Positions 31,314-38,827 of a stretch of DNA of 41,820 nt are shown one piece after another. Numbering within the stretch: position 1 is the stretch's first letter; each line of letters starts with the position of its first letter. Under the pieces are notes generated by a model, which had not been told where the DNA came from, did no database searches, and worked only from the letters and a program-made list of their open reading frames with translations. Source of the stretch: Pseudomonadales bacterium (GTDB lineage: Bacteria > Pseudomonadota > Gammaproteobacteria > Pseudomonadales > Ketobacteraceae); assembly GCA_022361455.1 (NCBI GenBank), contig JAKSAW010000504.1:1-41820 (forward strand), read 5' to 3'. A program made the translations under genes and the position numbers.

Positions 31314-32735
31314 TCATCTTTCTTTGTTAGTAACAGTATCAAACGTAAATTCTGCATTTTTAACTATTGAACCAAGCAGCATCACTGCTAGTGAAATAGC
31401 GCAGGACACCAAAGCTGCGACATAAAAACCAATAGCAAAATAAGCCCAAAGGCCAACACTGGTACCGAATAACATAGCTAATGATGCAGTGGTTCCGTTC
31501 GCTCTACCGTAATAAATACCTAACACAATTGGCCATATCGCACTGGCAACAAATGCGCCCATAAAGTAGAGCAAAGAAGCTAATGTGCTTATTTTTGGAA
31601 GACATAGAAGCCATGCAAAGAAGCCCAAAGCGAGAACAATAAATTTGTTAACCCGTTGTATCTGTTGATTATCTGCAGTGGGGTTGATATGACCTCTATA
31701 AATATCTTCAGTAATTAAGTCAGACGTGGCCGCCAATAAGGAATCTAAACTAGACGCAAGTGCTGAGAATACAACGATAAAAACAATTACCGCTCCCGCT
31801 GTGCCCAATAACTTACCAGCAACCAATGGCCCGACCATATCTGCACTGGCTACACTTAGATCTAAAGAGGGTGCAGCCAGGGCGACAAAACCAGCCACAA
31901 TAGGAATCGGTAACCACATCAGACCAGCAATAAAATAAGCTTTTCCTCCAACACCTTCTTTGAAAGCAAAGGCTCTAGACCACCAAACATTAGAATGAAA
32001 GATCTCACCGACACCAAATAATAAATTATTAAACAAAAACATGATGGCAGCTGGAAATAGCAGATTCAGCAAGGCAGGTCGCTCGTCACTCAAAGTCACA
32101 TGTATTTCTTGAAAACCTACCTGCTGAATAACAATCCAAGCCAGCAATAAAAGCCCCAAGATGATAATAATGCTTTGAATGAAGTCAGTCGCGATAACGG
32201 CACGCAATCCGCCCAACATGGTATATCCAACACACACCGCTAAGATAACCGTCATGCCAATTTCATAATCAAGACCGCTTAATGCATTTACAACCACACC
32301 ACCCGCCATGCCCAAGCTGATTAACCAGCCAAGCGCATAAACCAAAGAAATGATCAAAAATGTACGCCAAGCACCGACACCATAACGAAGTCGGATGAAG
32401 TCTCCGCTGGTGTATCCATGGGGCAAAATGGTTTTAATACGGGTAGCAATAGGCGCAAACAGCATTAGACCAATGGCTCCCAACGAGTATCCCACCATTC
32501 CCCATACGCCCAGCTGATAGGCTAATTGGGGTGCTGCCATAGTGGTATTTGATGTTACCCAAGTCGCCATGGCGGTTGCCGTAGCCAGTGCAAAGCCGAC
32601 TTTACGCCCTGCCAACATGTAATCATCAAGGGTCCTATTCGACTTGCCTAGGTACCAACCTAAACCTATCCAGATAATAGAGAACACCAACAGCAGACTA
32701 AACGCCACTGCAGGACTCAAAAAGGAGGCGTCCAT
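31314..32735 (-). CDS. SSS-family sodium:solute symporter
   Basis: This 473-aa polytopic inner-membrane transporter of the solute:sodium symporter family probably has about 13 helices. Recognisable elements are the first helix S-L-L-L-V-F-S-I-I-W, the family signature region L-A-G-R-K-V-G-F-A (42-50), W-V-T-S-N-T-T-M-A-A, Y-T-S-G-D-F-I-R-L-R-Y-G, and the sodium-site helix S-A-L-A-S-S-L-D-S-L-L-A-A-T-S-D. The solute cannot be read from sequence. SSS members take up amino acids, nucleobases, ureides and osmolytes. The ATG is 2 bp beyond the stop of the FN3-like gene, and the 43-aa peptide follows. Its place in a carbamoylation/amidation operon suggests import of that product or its precursor. 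Confidence 0.88.
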   Translation of the reverse strand: MDASFLSPAVAFSLLLVFSIIWIGLGWYLGKSNRTLDDYMLAGRKVGFALATATAMATWVTSNTTMAAPQLAYQLGVWGMVGYSLGAIGLMLFAPIATRIKTILPHGYTSGDFIRLRYGVGAWRTFLIISLVYALGWLISLGMAGGVVVNALSGLDYEIGMTVILAVCVGYTMLGGLRAVIATDFIQSIIIILGLLLLAWIVIQQVGFQEIHVTLSDERPALLNLLFPAAIMFLFNNLLFGVGEIFHSNVWWSRAFAFKEGVGGKAYFIAGLMWLPIPIVAGFVALAAPSLDLSVASADMVGPLVAGKLLGTAGAVIVFIVVFSALASSLDSLLAATSDLITEDIYRGHINPTADNQQIQRVNKFIVLALGFFAWLLCLPKISTLASLLYFMGAFVASAIWPIVLGIYYGRANGTTASLAMLFGTSVGLWAYFAIGFYVAALVSCAISLAVMLLGSIVKNAEFTFDTVTNKER

Positions 32736-32736
32736 A

Positions 32737-33273
32737 TTATATTCCGCTAGTTTTATTCTTAGAGTTCAGAAAAATAATAATCGAGAGCAGCGAAAACAAC
32801 GCTGCACCCACTGCAAAAATGAAAAAAGCTTTATTCAAGCTGTGATGTTTGACATTAACCTGAACCACATTACTCCAGCTTTGTGGTTTATCGAATGGAG
32901 CAACTCGATAATAATAAACCCCTGAGCTCAACCCACTCATTGAAAATGAGTTCACATTGCTAACGGTCCATTGCATTAAGGCATCATTAGAAAATGACGA
33001 GAGTGTTGATTGCTGAAGAAGGACGTCATTTTGTTGCTTGGTTCCAGCCCATGAAAGGGAGAAATAACCTGCAGTGGGTTCGGTTTCTGAGGTGGAAAGC
33101 TTGAGCTCTTCTGCAAAAAGCGGGGAGACCGTAAGAGCTGCCACAACAAAGAGTAAATGGTGGCGAATAGAAATCAAAACTTTAATAAACGCTATGCCCG
33201 GCCATATGGCATTAGCATTTGTTAAAGTTTTAATTCCGAAAGTCGAACTGTGTTCGCTTCGTTGGAATAACAT
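32737..33273 (-). CDS. Signal-bearing, C-terminally anchored FN3-like protein
   Basis: The open frame gives 178 aa from ATG 33273, though a TTG start at 33177 would place the hydrophobic signal (L-L-F-V-V-A-A-L-T-V-S-P-L-F-A) at the N-terminus. The middle part (about 60-140) resembles a fibronectin type III-like beta sandwich, with G-Y-F-S-L-S-W and Y-Y-Y-R-V-A-P. A C-terminal membrane helix (A-F-F-I-F-A-V-G-A-A-L-F-S-L-L-S-I-I-I-F) and a short basic tail follow. The bulk would face the periplasm. It is the first gene of the operon and is separated from the symporter ATG by one base, so the two are translationally coupled. The exact role is unknown. Confidence 0.6.
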   Translation of the reverse strand: MLFQRSEHSSTFGIKTLTNANAIWPGIAFIKVLISIRHHLLFVVAALTVSPLFAEELKLSTSETEPTAGYFSLSWAGTKQQNDVLLQQSTLSSFSNDALMQWTVSNVNSFSMSGLSSGVYYYRVAPFDKPQSWSNVVQVNVKHHSLNKAFFIFAVGAALFSLLSIIIFLNSKNKTSGI

Positions 33274-33418
33274 TTATCACTAACTCAGCGCTATTTTCGC
33301 TGATTTTGAGAATTTATCTTCGCTATTCAATTGGTTCCGTTGCTTAATTTTTAGCGACTAGAACTAGAATGATAATTGAAATCACCAAGAATTGGGTAGA
33401 AGCCTAGCACAAGACCAA

Positions 33419-33449
33419 GCTAATTACTAATCGCAGTAAGGCTAATTGC
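33419..33449. promoter_or_regulatory. Direct repeats in the divergent promoter region
   Basis: GCTAATTAC (33419-33427) and GCTAATTGC (33441-33449) are near-identical direct repeats, 22 bp apart start to start, about two helical turns. They lie between the FN3-like/symporter operon and the divergent M20 hydrolase gene. This is a possible activator site controlling both; no regulator gene is adjacent. Confidence 0.35.
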
Positions 33450-33527
33450 GGTATAGAATTACATTATTGAATGAGTAAGCCACGACAAAAACTCAAATCA
33501 GATACCCTACCAAATAAGGCCCTGAGA

Positions 33528-34760
33528 ATGCCCTATCAAATCAACCTAGAACGCGTGCAAAATGACATTTATAGCCTTGGGCGTATTGGCTATAACAAAG
33601 AAGATAGAGGTATCTATCGTCAGGGTTTCACCAACGAAGATATGCAAGGGCGCCATTGGCTTCAAGATCAGTTTTCTAGCATCGGAGTCGATTCATACAT
33701 GGATGGCGCGGGTAATGTCATTGCACGATATGGTGCCCCCAACGAAAAAGCCTTGGTGATCGGCTCTCATTTAGACTCAGTTCCCTGCGGTGGTATTTTT
33801 GATGGAGTGCTTGGAGTCATCGCTGGCTTAGAATGCATTCGCGTCATTAAGGAAAATAATATTGCATTGAAACACCCTATCGAAGTTATCGCTACCAGCG
33901 AAGAAGAAGGCCGATTTGGAGGCATGCTAGGTGCTCAGGCTTTAACAGGGAATCTCACCTTAGATTGGCTGGAAAAAGCAAAAGATCCCAACGGTGAATT
34001 ACTCCGCGACGCAATGGCTAGCTGCCAATTGTTTTATCACCAAGCTCTTGAAGCCACTAAGGATCCTGCAACTCTGCTAGGCTTCTTGGAATTACACATC
34101 GAACAAGGCCCCGTACTTGAGAAAGAGAAAAAACAAATAGGGGTGGTAGAAGGCATTTCAGGAGTATTTAAGTGGTTAATCAAATTTATCGGTAAAGCAG
34201 ACCACGCCGGAACCGCCCCCATGGATTTGAGAAGTGATGCTTTTATGGGAGTCGCCGATTTTGCCCATGAGATATCGCGCATTATTGATGAAGATGGCAC
34301 GGATAAAACCAGACTAACCATTGGGCGCGTTGATTTAAAACCCGGCTACGCCCATACAGTGCCGGGTAACGCAGAATTCACCTTAGTCGGCCGCGACATG
34401 TCCGAGGATGTCATGCACGCTCTTGCCGATAGTTGTCGTAAGGTTTTATCTTCCATTGCTCGTAAACATGGACTGATGTTTGAGTATGATCAAATGAGCT
34501 GGCTTGGGCCAAAGCCTTGCTCAAACGACATGCAAGATCATTTGGAAAAGATTACCAAAGAGCTTGGTTACAGTTATATTAAAATGCCCAGTGGCGCAGG
34601 CCATGATGCTCAGTTTTTCTCTGAAATAACCCCGACGGGATTAATCTTTATACCGAGTGTTGGCGGTGTAAGTCATGCACCTGACGAATGGAGCCACTGG
34701 CACGATGTGGAAAAGGGTTGCAACGTTTTACTAAATGCAGCGCTTGAACTAATCACCTAA
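33528..34760 (+). CDS. M20-family N-carbamoyl-amino-acid hydrolase / ureidase type
   Basis: I choose ATG 33528 because TAAGG lies eight bases upstream and the resulting 410 aa matches the family length; ATG 33471 has no ribosome-binding site. The protein is a zinc M20 hydrolase of the N-carbamoylase/allantoate amidohydrolase/beta-ureidopropionase group. Motifs include G-S-H-L-D-S-V (His81), F-D-G-V-L-G (Asp92), S-E-E-E-G-R-F (Glu126/127), L-E-L-H-I-E-Q-G-P (His190), D-H-A-G-T-A-P-M and S-G-A-G-H-D-A-Q. It removes a carbamoyl group from an amino-acid-like ureide, giving amine, CO2 and ammonia. It is divergent from an operon with a carbamoyltransferase, so it is well placed to reverse that modification. 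Its stop overlaps the convergent NADAR gene by 4 bp. Confidence 0.87.
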   Translation: MPYQINLERVQNDIYSLGRIGYNKEDRGIYRQGFTNEDMQGRHWLQDQFSSIGVDSYMDGAGNVIARYGAPNEKALVIGSHLDSVPCGGIFDGVLGVIAGLECIRVIKENNIALKHPIEVIATSEEEGRFGGMLGAQALTGNLTLDWLEKAKDPNGELLRDAMASCQLFYHQALEATKDPATLLGFLELHIEQGPVLEKEKKQIGVVEGISGVFKWLIKFIGKADHAGTAPMDLRSDAFMGVADFAHEISRIIDEDGTDKTRLTIGRVDLKPGYAHTVPGNAEFTLVGRDMSEDVMHALADSCRKVLSSIARKHGLMFEYDQMSWLGPKPCSNDMQDHLEKITKELGYSYIKMPSGAGHDAQFFSEITPTGLIFIPSVGGVSHAPDEWSHWHDVEKGCNVLLNAALELIT

Positions 34761-35224
34761 CTTTCGCGCAGTTTATTTCGAACATTCATTAACACCTGGC
34801 CGTACATATTTTCGCCACGACGATCGCGACCACAACCCCAGTAGTAATCGTACAGGCTGTTTTCGACCAGTTTTTTATCGCCTGTTTCTAGCAAGGCCTC
34901 GCCAATATGAGGATAAGCCTGGCACTTGGTGTATAAAGCACGGGTCATATACACCGCTTTGACGGCCGACCAATTTTTACGAATTTTTTTAAAGCGAGTG
35001 CGACCTAGCTTTCGGGCCTGCTTAGGAGATTCCGCCAGGCGAATTTTTTCTTGATAGGCCTCATCGCTGAACTTCATCGCCTGAAAATAATGTTCAACGG
35101 AGGGCCATTCTTTGTCTTCTAACTCAAAGGAATGCTTGGACCAAGCACCAAATTCTTGCTCTGGATCAGAGCGGGAAAAATAGATAGCGTCTTTATCTGT
35201 CGCTGCGAAAAACTCACCAGACAT
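34757..35224 (-). CDS. NADAR (YbiA-like) family protein
   Basis: I start at ATG 35224, one base after the stop of the upstream gene (TGA-G-ATG), giving 155 aa; the longer frame from 35278 runs inside that gene. The NADAR domain is clear: I-Y-F-S-R-S near the N-terminus, W-P-S-V-E-H-Y-F-Q-A-M-K-F, and the C-terminal Y-W-G-C-G-R-D-R-R-G-E-N-M-Y-G. Family members such as YbiA hydrolyse the N-glycosidic bond of damaged riboflavin precursors, and others remove ADP-ribose. The specificity here is not decided. Translational coupling to a small membrane protein gene suggests co-expression. It overlaps the convergent M20 gene by 4 bp. Confidence 0.88.
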   Translation of the reverse strand: MSGEFFAATDKDAIYFSRSDPEQEFGAWSKHSFELEDKEWPSVEHYFQAMKFSDEAYQEKIRLAESPKQARKLGRTRFKKIRKNWSAVKAVYMTRALYTKCQAYPHIGEALLETGDKKLVENSLYDYYWGCGRDRRGENMYGQVLMNVRNKLRES

Positions 35225-35225
35225 C

Positions 35226-35501
35226 TCAGCGACTACCCCATATCTTCGCGACTGCCCTGTCAGTACCCAGAAAGCCAACCACTAAACCGACCAAACCGAT
35301 CAAGCTGAATACAATCACAGGGAAGAGATAACCCTTGTCTTCACCTGGATCAAGCGCTACGACAATAACAGCCAGCATAGAGAAGACAGCACTAACAAAC
35401 ACCAAAATTTTTCGATGGGATGGCTTATAAGCAAAAGGCTCGTTACCAGACTCGAACACATTTAAGATAGGCGCAAACACCTTACGAAGGGATTCTTTCA
35501 T
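35226..35501 (-). CDS. Small two-helix membrane protein of unknown function (91 aa)
   Basis: The start is ATG 35501; an upstream TTG at 35510 would add three residues. The protein has a basic N-terminus (M-K-E-S-L-R-K) and an S-H-R-K-I-L cytosolic stretch. Two hydrophobic helices lie at roughly 33-50 and 58-78, separated by the acidic loop D-P-G-E-D-K-G. A short basic tail follows. I do not recognise a family. It is translationally coupled to the NADAR gene (TGA-G-ATG), so a joint role is possible. Confidence 0.65.
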   Translation of the reverse strand: MKESLRKVFAPILNVFESGNEPFAYKPSHRKILVFVSAVFSMLAVIVVALDPGEDKGYLFPVIVFSLIGLVGLVVGFLGTDRAVAKIWGSR

Positions 35502-35566
35502 AGCGACCAAAGCACGGATAGGAGGTTTAACACAAAGGCTAGTCTACCGCTTTCGCGCCCCTGCCG

Positions 35567-37222
35567 CTATGGCGCTATCTTTTTCTTGATCGCCTTCGCA
35601 ATGGGAGAAGGAATATTGTTGATAGCCCCAAGTACATGTGGCAATGCTTTTAGCTTAAGCCCTTCATATTCACTAGGAACCACCGCATCAATCAGATATG
35701 GGCCCGGCTCGCTAAACGCTTTTTTAAGGGCTTTATTCAATTCTTTAGCCGTGGTGACCTTCACTGCGGGAACGCCCATACCTTCAGCAATCGACACAAA
35801 ATCAATCTCCGGCTGAGACAAATCCAACTGAGACTTCGCTTTGGGCCCTGCGCTTTCGGCGCCCACTCTTTCCAACTCAATGTTGAGAATGGCATAGGAG
35901 CGGTTGTTAAAAATAATGGTGGTTACATCTAAATTTTCGCGGGCAATTGTCCACAAAGATTGAATGGTGTACATGGCGGTACCATCACCCTGTAGAGCGA
36001 TCACCGGGCGACCTTTTCCCGCAATAGCCGCACCAACGGCTACCGGCAAACCTTGCCCAATAGCACCACCTGTTAGCGTTAACACATCATGCCGAGGTGC
36101 TCCGGCTGTCATTGCCGGAAGTTTCACGCCAGAGGTTTGGGCTTCATCGGAAATAATGGCGTTTTCCGGCATGAGCGCACCAATAGCTTGGCACACCTTA
36201 GCAGCGTTTAGCTTGCCAGAAGGAAGCTTAGGACGTTCCGCTTCTTGAAGCTTTGGATCCGTCGAATCCTCTTCAACTGCCGACACCAGCTCATGAAGAC
36301 TGCCCAAAGCGTCCTGCTCCGGGGTTACTAATTTATGAACACTACAAGACTCGGGCACCAAATAACTTTTCTTACCGGGATAAGCAAAAAAGGAAACCGG
36401 TTCTTGAGTATCAATAATCACCAAATTGTCGTAGCCATTTAGCTGTACCGTAGCCATTTCCGCTAGATAAGCGATGCGCTCAACATGGGGCAGACCAGCA
36501 CCTCGCTCTAGTCGGGTTGGAAATACTTCAGTAAATAACTTGGCACCGGTTTTCTCGGCGATTCGGGAGGCTGCAATAAGCCCTTCTTCCTGTAAAACAC
36601 GTCGCCCTATAAGCATCGCTGTTTTCTTACCCTGCCTAACCAATACATCAGCTATTTGATTAATCACAGTACCAGAGGCTTTTTCACCGATAGCAGGCGC
36701 GACGGCTTCCACCGCAGTACCACCTTCGCCCCAAGATACATCAGCAGGCAGGATTAAGGTGGATATCTGTGCCGGATCACTTTGCGCTACTTGAATTGCC
36801 TCAGCAGCATCTGTACCAACCTGCTCTGTGGTTGGGCAAGTGCGGATCCAACTGGAAACATTTTTAGCCACAGTTTCAATATCTGACTCTAAAGGAGCAT
36901 CATACTGCTTATGGTAAATTGCGTGATCGCCAATAATATTAATCATCGGAACACGGGCTTTGCGGGCGTTATGCAAATTCGCCAAGCCATTGCCTAGACC
37001 GCAACCTAAATGTAGCAAGGTAGCCGCAGGCTTGTTAGCGATGCGCGCATAGCCATCGGCCGCTCCGGTCGCCACCCCTTCAAACAGGGTCAAAACACCA
37101 CGCATCTCGGTGCTATCTAACGCTGCTACAAAATGCATCTCGGACGTACCTGGATTGGAAAAGCAGGTATCCACCCCGGAATTGATTAGCGTTTGGATTA
37201 AAGCGTTAGCACCATTACTCAT
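35567..37222 (-). CDS. Thiamine-diphosphate-dependent enzyme (acetolactate synthase-like)
   Basis: This 551-aa ThDP enzyme belongs to the decarboxylase/acetolactate synthase superfamily. The N-terminal PYR domain carries the activating Glu48 in T-L-F-E-G-V-A-T-G-A-A-D-G-Y-A-R. The C-terminal PP domain has the Mg/ThDP motif G-D-G-T-A-M-Y...N-N (around 425-453). The middle domain lacks a clear FAD-binding signature. It resembles proteins annotated as acetolactate synthase large subunit but lacks a small-subunit partner, so it is probably a benzoylformate decarboxylase-like or other 2-oxoacid decarboxylase/lyase. Substrate is unknown. It is monocistronic on the minus strand. Confidence 0.85.
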   Translation of the reverse strand: MSNGANALIQTLINSGVDTCFSNPGTSEMHFVAALDSTEMRGVLTLFEGVATGAADGYARIANKPAATLLHLGCGLGNGLANLHNARKARVPMINIIGDHAIYHKQYDAPLESDIETVAKNVSSWIRTCPTTEQVGTDAAEAIQVAQSDPAQISTLILPADVSWGEGGTAVEAVAPAIGEKASGTVINQIADVLVRQGKKTAMLIGRRVLQEEGLIAASRIAEKTGAKLFTEVFPTRLERGAGLPHVERIAYLAEMATVQLNGYDNLVIIDTQEPVSFFAYPGKKSYLVPESCSVHKLVTPEQDALGSLHELVSAVEEDSTDPKLQEAERPKLPSGKLNAAKVCQAIGALMPENAIISDEAQTSGVKLPAMTAGAPRHDVLTLTGGAIGQGLPVAVGAAIAGKGRPVIALQGDGTAMYTIQSLWTIARENLDVTTIIFNNRSYAILNIELERVGAESAGPKAKSQLDLSQPEIDFVSIAEGMGVPAVKVTTAKELNKALKKAFSEPGPYLIDAVVPSEYEGLKLKALPHVLGAINNIPSPIAKAIKKKIAP

Positions 37223-37442
37223 TTGCGTACCTAGTTGTTTGTTAAAGCAGAAACGAAAGATAGCCTTTCACACGCCATAGCTCAATGACAAGCCAGGCCA
37301 CCCTCTGACATATAGGGCCAATTTTTCGATCGAAATACGTGCAGAGATGTAAAATCTACTGTAAAAATACAGCCATACCATTGCCCGAAGCGCCCAAATC
37401 ACCTACTTTTTTGGTTCTTTTAAATTGCGCGGGGATCGGGTT

Positions 37443-38273
37443 ATGGAAGAACTCATAGAAAAGCTAGATATTAATCAATACTTACCAGCAGCAGTAGACT
37501 GGGCCACCAACATTCTATTGGCATTACTTATTCTGGTCATCGGTGTTTGGATTGCGGGTAGAGCCTACAAAGCCGTTGCCGGCATTGCTAACAAACACGA
37601 GCAGCTAGACGACACTTTATTCAAATTCTTTGGCAGTGTTGCTCGTTACACTATTTTAGCCTTTGTCGGTATCGCAGTATTAAATCGTTTTGGTGTGCAG
37701 ACAGCGTCTATCATCGCCTTGTTAGGTGCTGCAGGTCTGGCAGTGGGTTTAGCGCTTCAAGGTACACTATCGAATCTTGCAGCGGGCGTAATGCTACTAA
37801 TATTTCGACCTTACAAAGTAGGCGACTTTATCGATGCAGCAGGTAAGTTTGGTAAGGTGACTGAAATCGATATGTTCACTACGATTCTACAAACTTTCGA
37901 TAATCAGCAAATCATCATTCCCAACAGTCAGATTTGGGGCGAGCAGATCATCAACCATTCTCACCATGCCGTTAGGGGCGTAGACATGCACTTTGGTATT
38001 GCCTATGACGAGAACACTGATGCCGCTCGCAAGGTAATTGATAAAGTGCTTTCTGAGCACCCACATATTAAGAAAGATCCTGCACCATTTGTGGAAGTGG
38101 AAACCTTAAACGACAGCTCCGTAGATTTTCTAGTAAGACCGTTCTGCGATGGGCAGCACTATTTCGATATTCTTTATTCTGTGCCTGAGCAAATCAAAAA
38201 AGCCTTGGATGAAGCCAACATCGAGATTCCATTCCCACATCGTAAAGTCATTGTGGTTAACGAAAATCAGTAA
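37443..38273 (+). CDS. mscS: Small-conductance mechanosensitive channel (MscS family)
   Basis: The start is ATG 37443, with GGGGA upstream; TTG 37425 adds six residues. The 276-aa protein matches E. coli MscS in size. Three N-terminal helices are followed by the pore helix, with the Gly/Ala-rich segment A-A-G-L-A-V-G-L-A-L-Q-G-T-L-S-N-L-A-A-G and the following I-F-R-P-Y-K-V-G-D-F-I. The C-terminal cytoplasmic vestibule includes I-P-N-S-Q-I-W-G and ends I-P-F-P-H-R. It opens on membrane tension to release solutes on hypo-osmotic shock. A GC-rich hairpin without a T-run follows. It lies a few kilobases from the carbamoyl/symporter locus and is not in its operon. Confidence 0.92.
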   Translation: MEELIEKLDINQYLPAAVDWATNILLALLILVIGVWIAGRAYKAVAGIANKHEQLDDTLFKFFGSVARYTILAFVGIAVLNRFGVQTASIIALLGAAGLAVGLALQGTLSNLAAGVMLLIFRPYKVGDFIDAAGKFGKVTEIDMFTTILQTFDNQQIIIPNSQIWGEQIINHSHHAVRGVDMHFGIAYDENTDAARKVIDKVLSEHPHIKKDPAPFVEVETLNDSSVDFLVRPFCDGQHYFDILYSVPEQIKKALDEANIEIPFPHRKVIVVNENQ

Positions 38274-38283
38274 ATCGTCTCAT

Positions 38284-38308
38284 GGAGCCGGCTTTTAACG
38301 TCGGCTCC
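38284..38308 (+). terminator. GC-rich stem-loop after mscS
   Basis: GGAGCCG (38284-38290) pairs with CGGCTCC (38302-38308), and the stem can extend by a wobble and a pair. It is 10 bases after the stop codon. No T-run follows, so it is at best a weak or Rho-assisted terminator or mRNA end-protector. Confidence 0.4.
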
Positions 38309-38388
38309 CGCTCCAAGTGCTAGCAAACCTATTCAGATAACGTATATGATAAGCAGCGAGGACCACTAGTTTTATCGGAGCAGGTAGT

Positions 38389-38826
38389 ATGAGCAGCGAC
38401 TCGAAGTCACCCTGGGAAATACTGGGTATCGATCCAACTGATGACAAATGGATTATTAAAAACGCCTACGAAAACAAATTAAAGCACTGCAAACCGGAAT
38501 CCGATCCGCAAGGCTATGTGGAGCTGCAACAGGCTTTTGAACAAGCAAAGCGCTATAAGCGTTCCTCTAGCCCACAACAAATGAATGAAAACAATCCCGC
38601 TGAATCCAACTCGATCAAGATAGATCCAAGCCGATTTTCTAACAGCGAAGAAGCCAGAAGAAGTGTTCAAGAACACAACCCTCAATCCGAAACCGATTAT
38701 CAGCCCGAAGAATATCAATCAGAAAATCAGCAAGACCAAAAAGCCAACACCGATGGCGGTGGCTTTTATCTAATAATGGCTACGATATTTCTTATCGTTT
38801 ACGTGATCAAGGAACTCACGCAATAA
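38389..38826 (+). CDS. J-domain-like membrane-anchored protein lacking a canonical HPD
   Basis: This 145-aa protein has an N-terminal J-like domain (about 7-55): P-W-E-I-L-G-I-D-P-T, I-I-K-N-A-Y-E-N-K-L, and Y-V-E-L-Q-Q-A-F-E-Q-A. The HPD loop reads H-C-K-P-E-S-D-P instead, a form seen in divergent J-like co-chaperones such as those of E. coli HscC (DjlB/DjlC); that comparison is from memory. A long Gln/Ser/Asn/Glu-rich linker follows, then a single membrane helix (125-142) near the C-terminus, so the J-like domain probably faces the cytosol. ATG 38389 has a GGAG-containing site upstream. Its stop codon lies one base from that of the convergent OYE gene. Confidence 0.75.
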   Translation: MSSDSKSPWEILGIDPTDDKWIIKNAYENKLKHCKPESDPQGYVELQQAFEQAKRYKRSSSPQQMNENNPAESNSIKIDPSRFSNSEEARRSVQEHNPQSETDYQPEEYQSENQQDQKANTDGGGFYLIMATIFLIVYVIKELTQ

Positions 38827-38827
38827 G

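Noticed and set aside
28032..34760. N-acetylglutaminylglutamine amide osmolyte operon
   Set aside because: The AsnB-like amidotransferase fits, but the acetyltransferase/ATP-grasp synthetase of that system is absent and a carbamoyltransferase is present instead.
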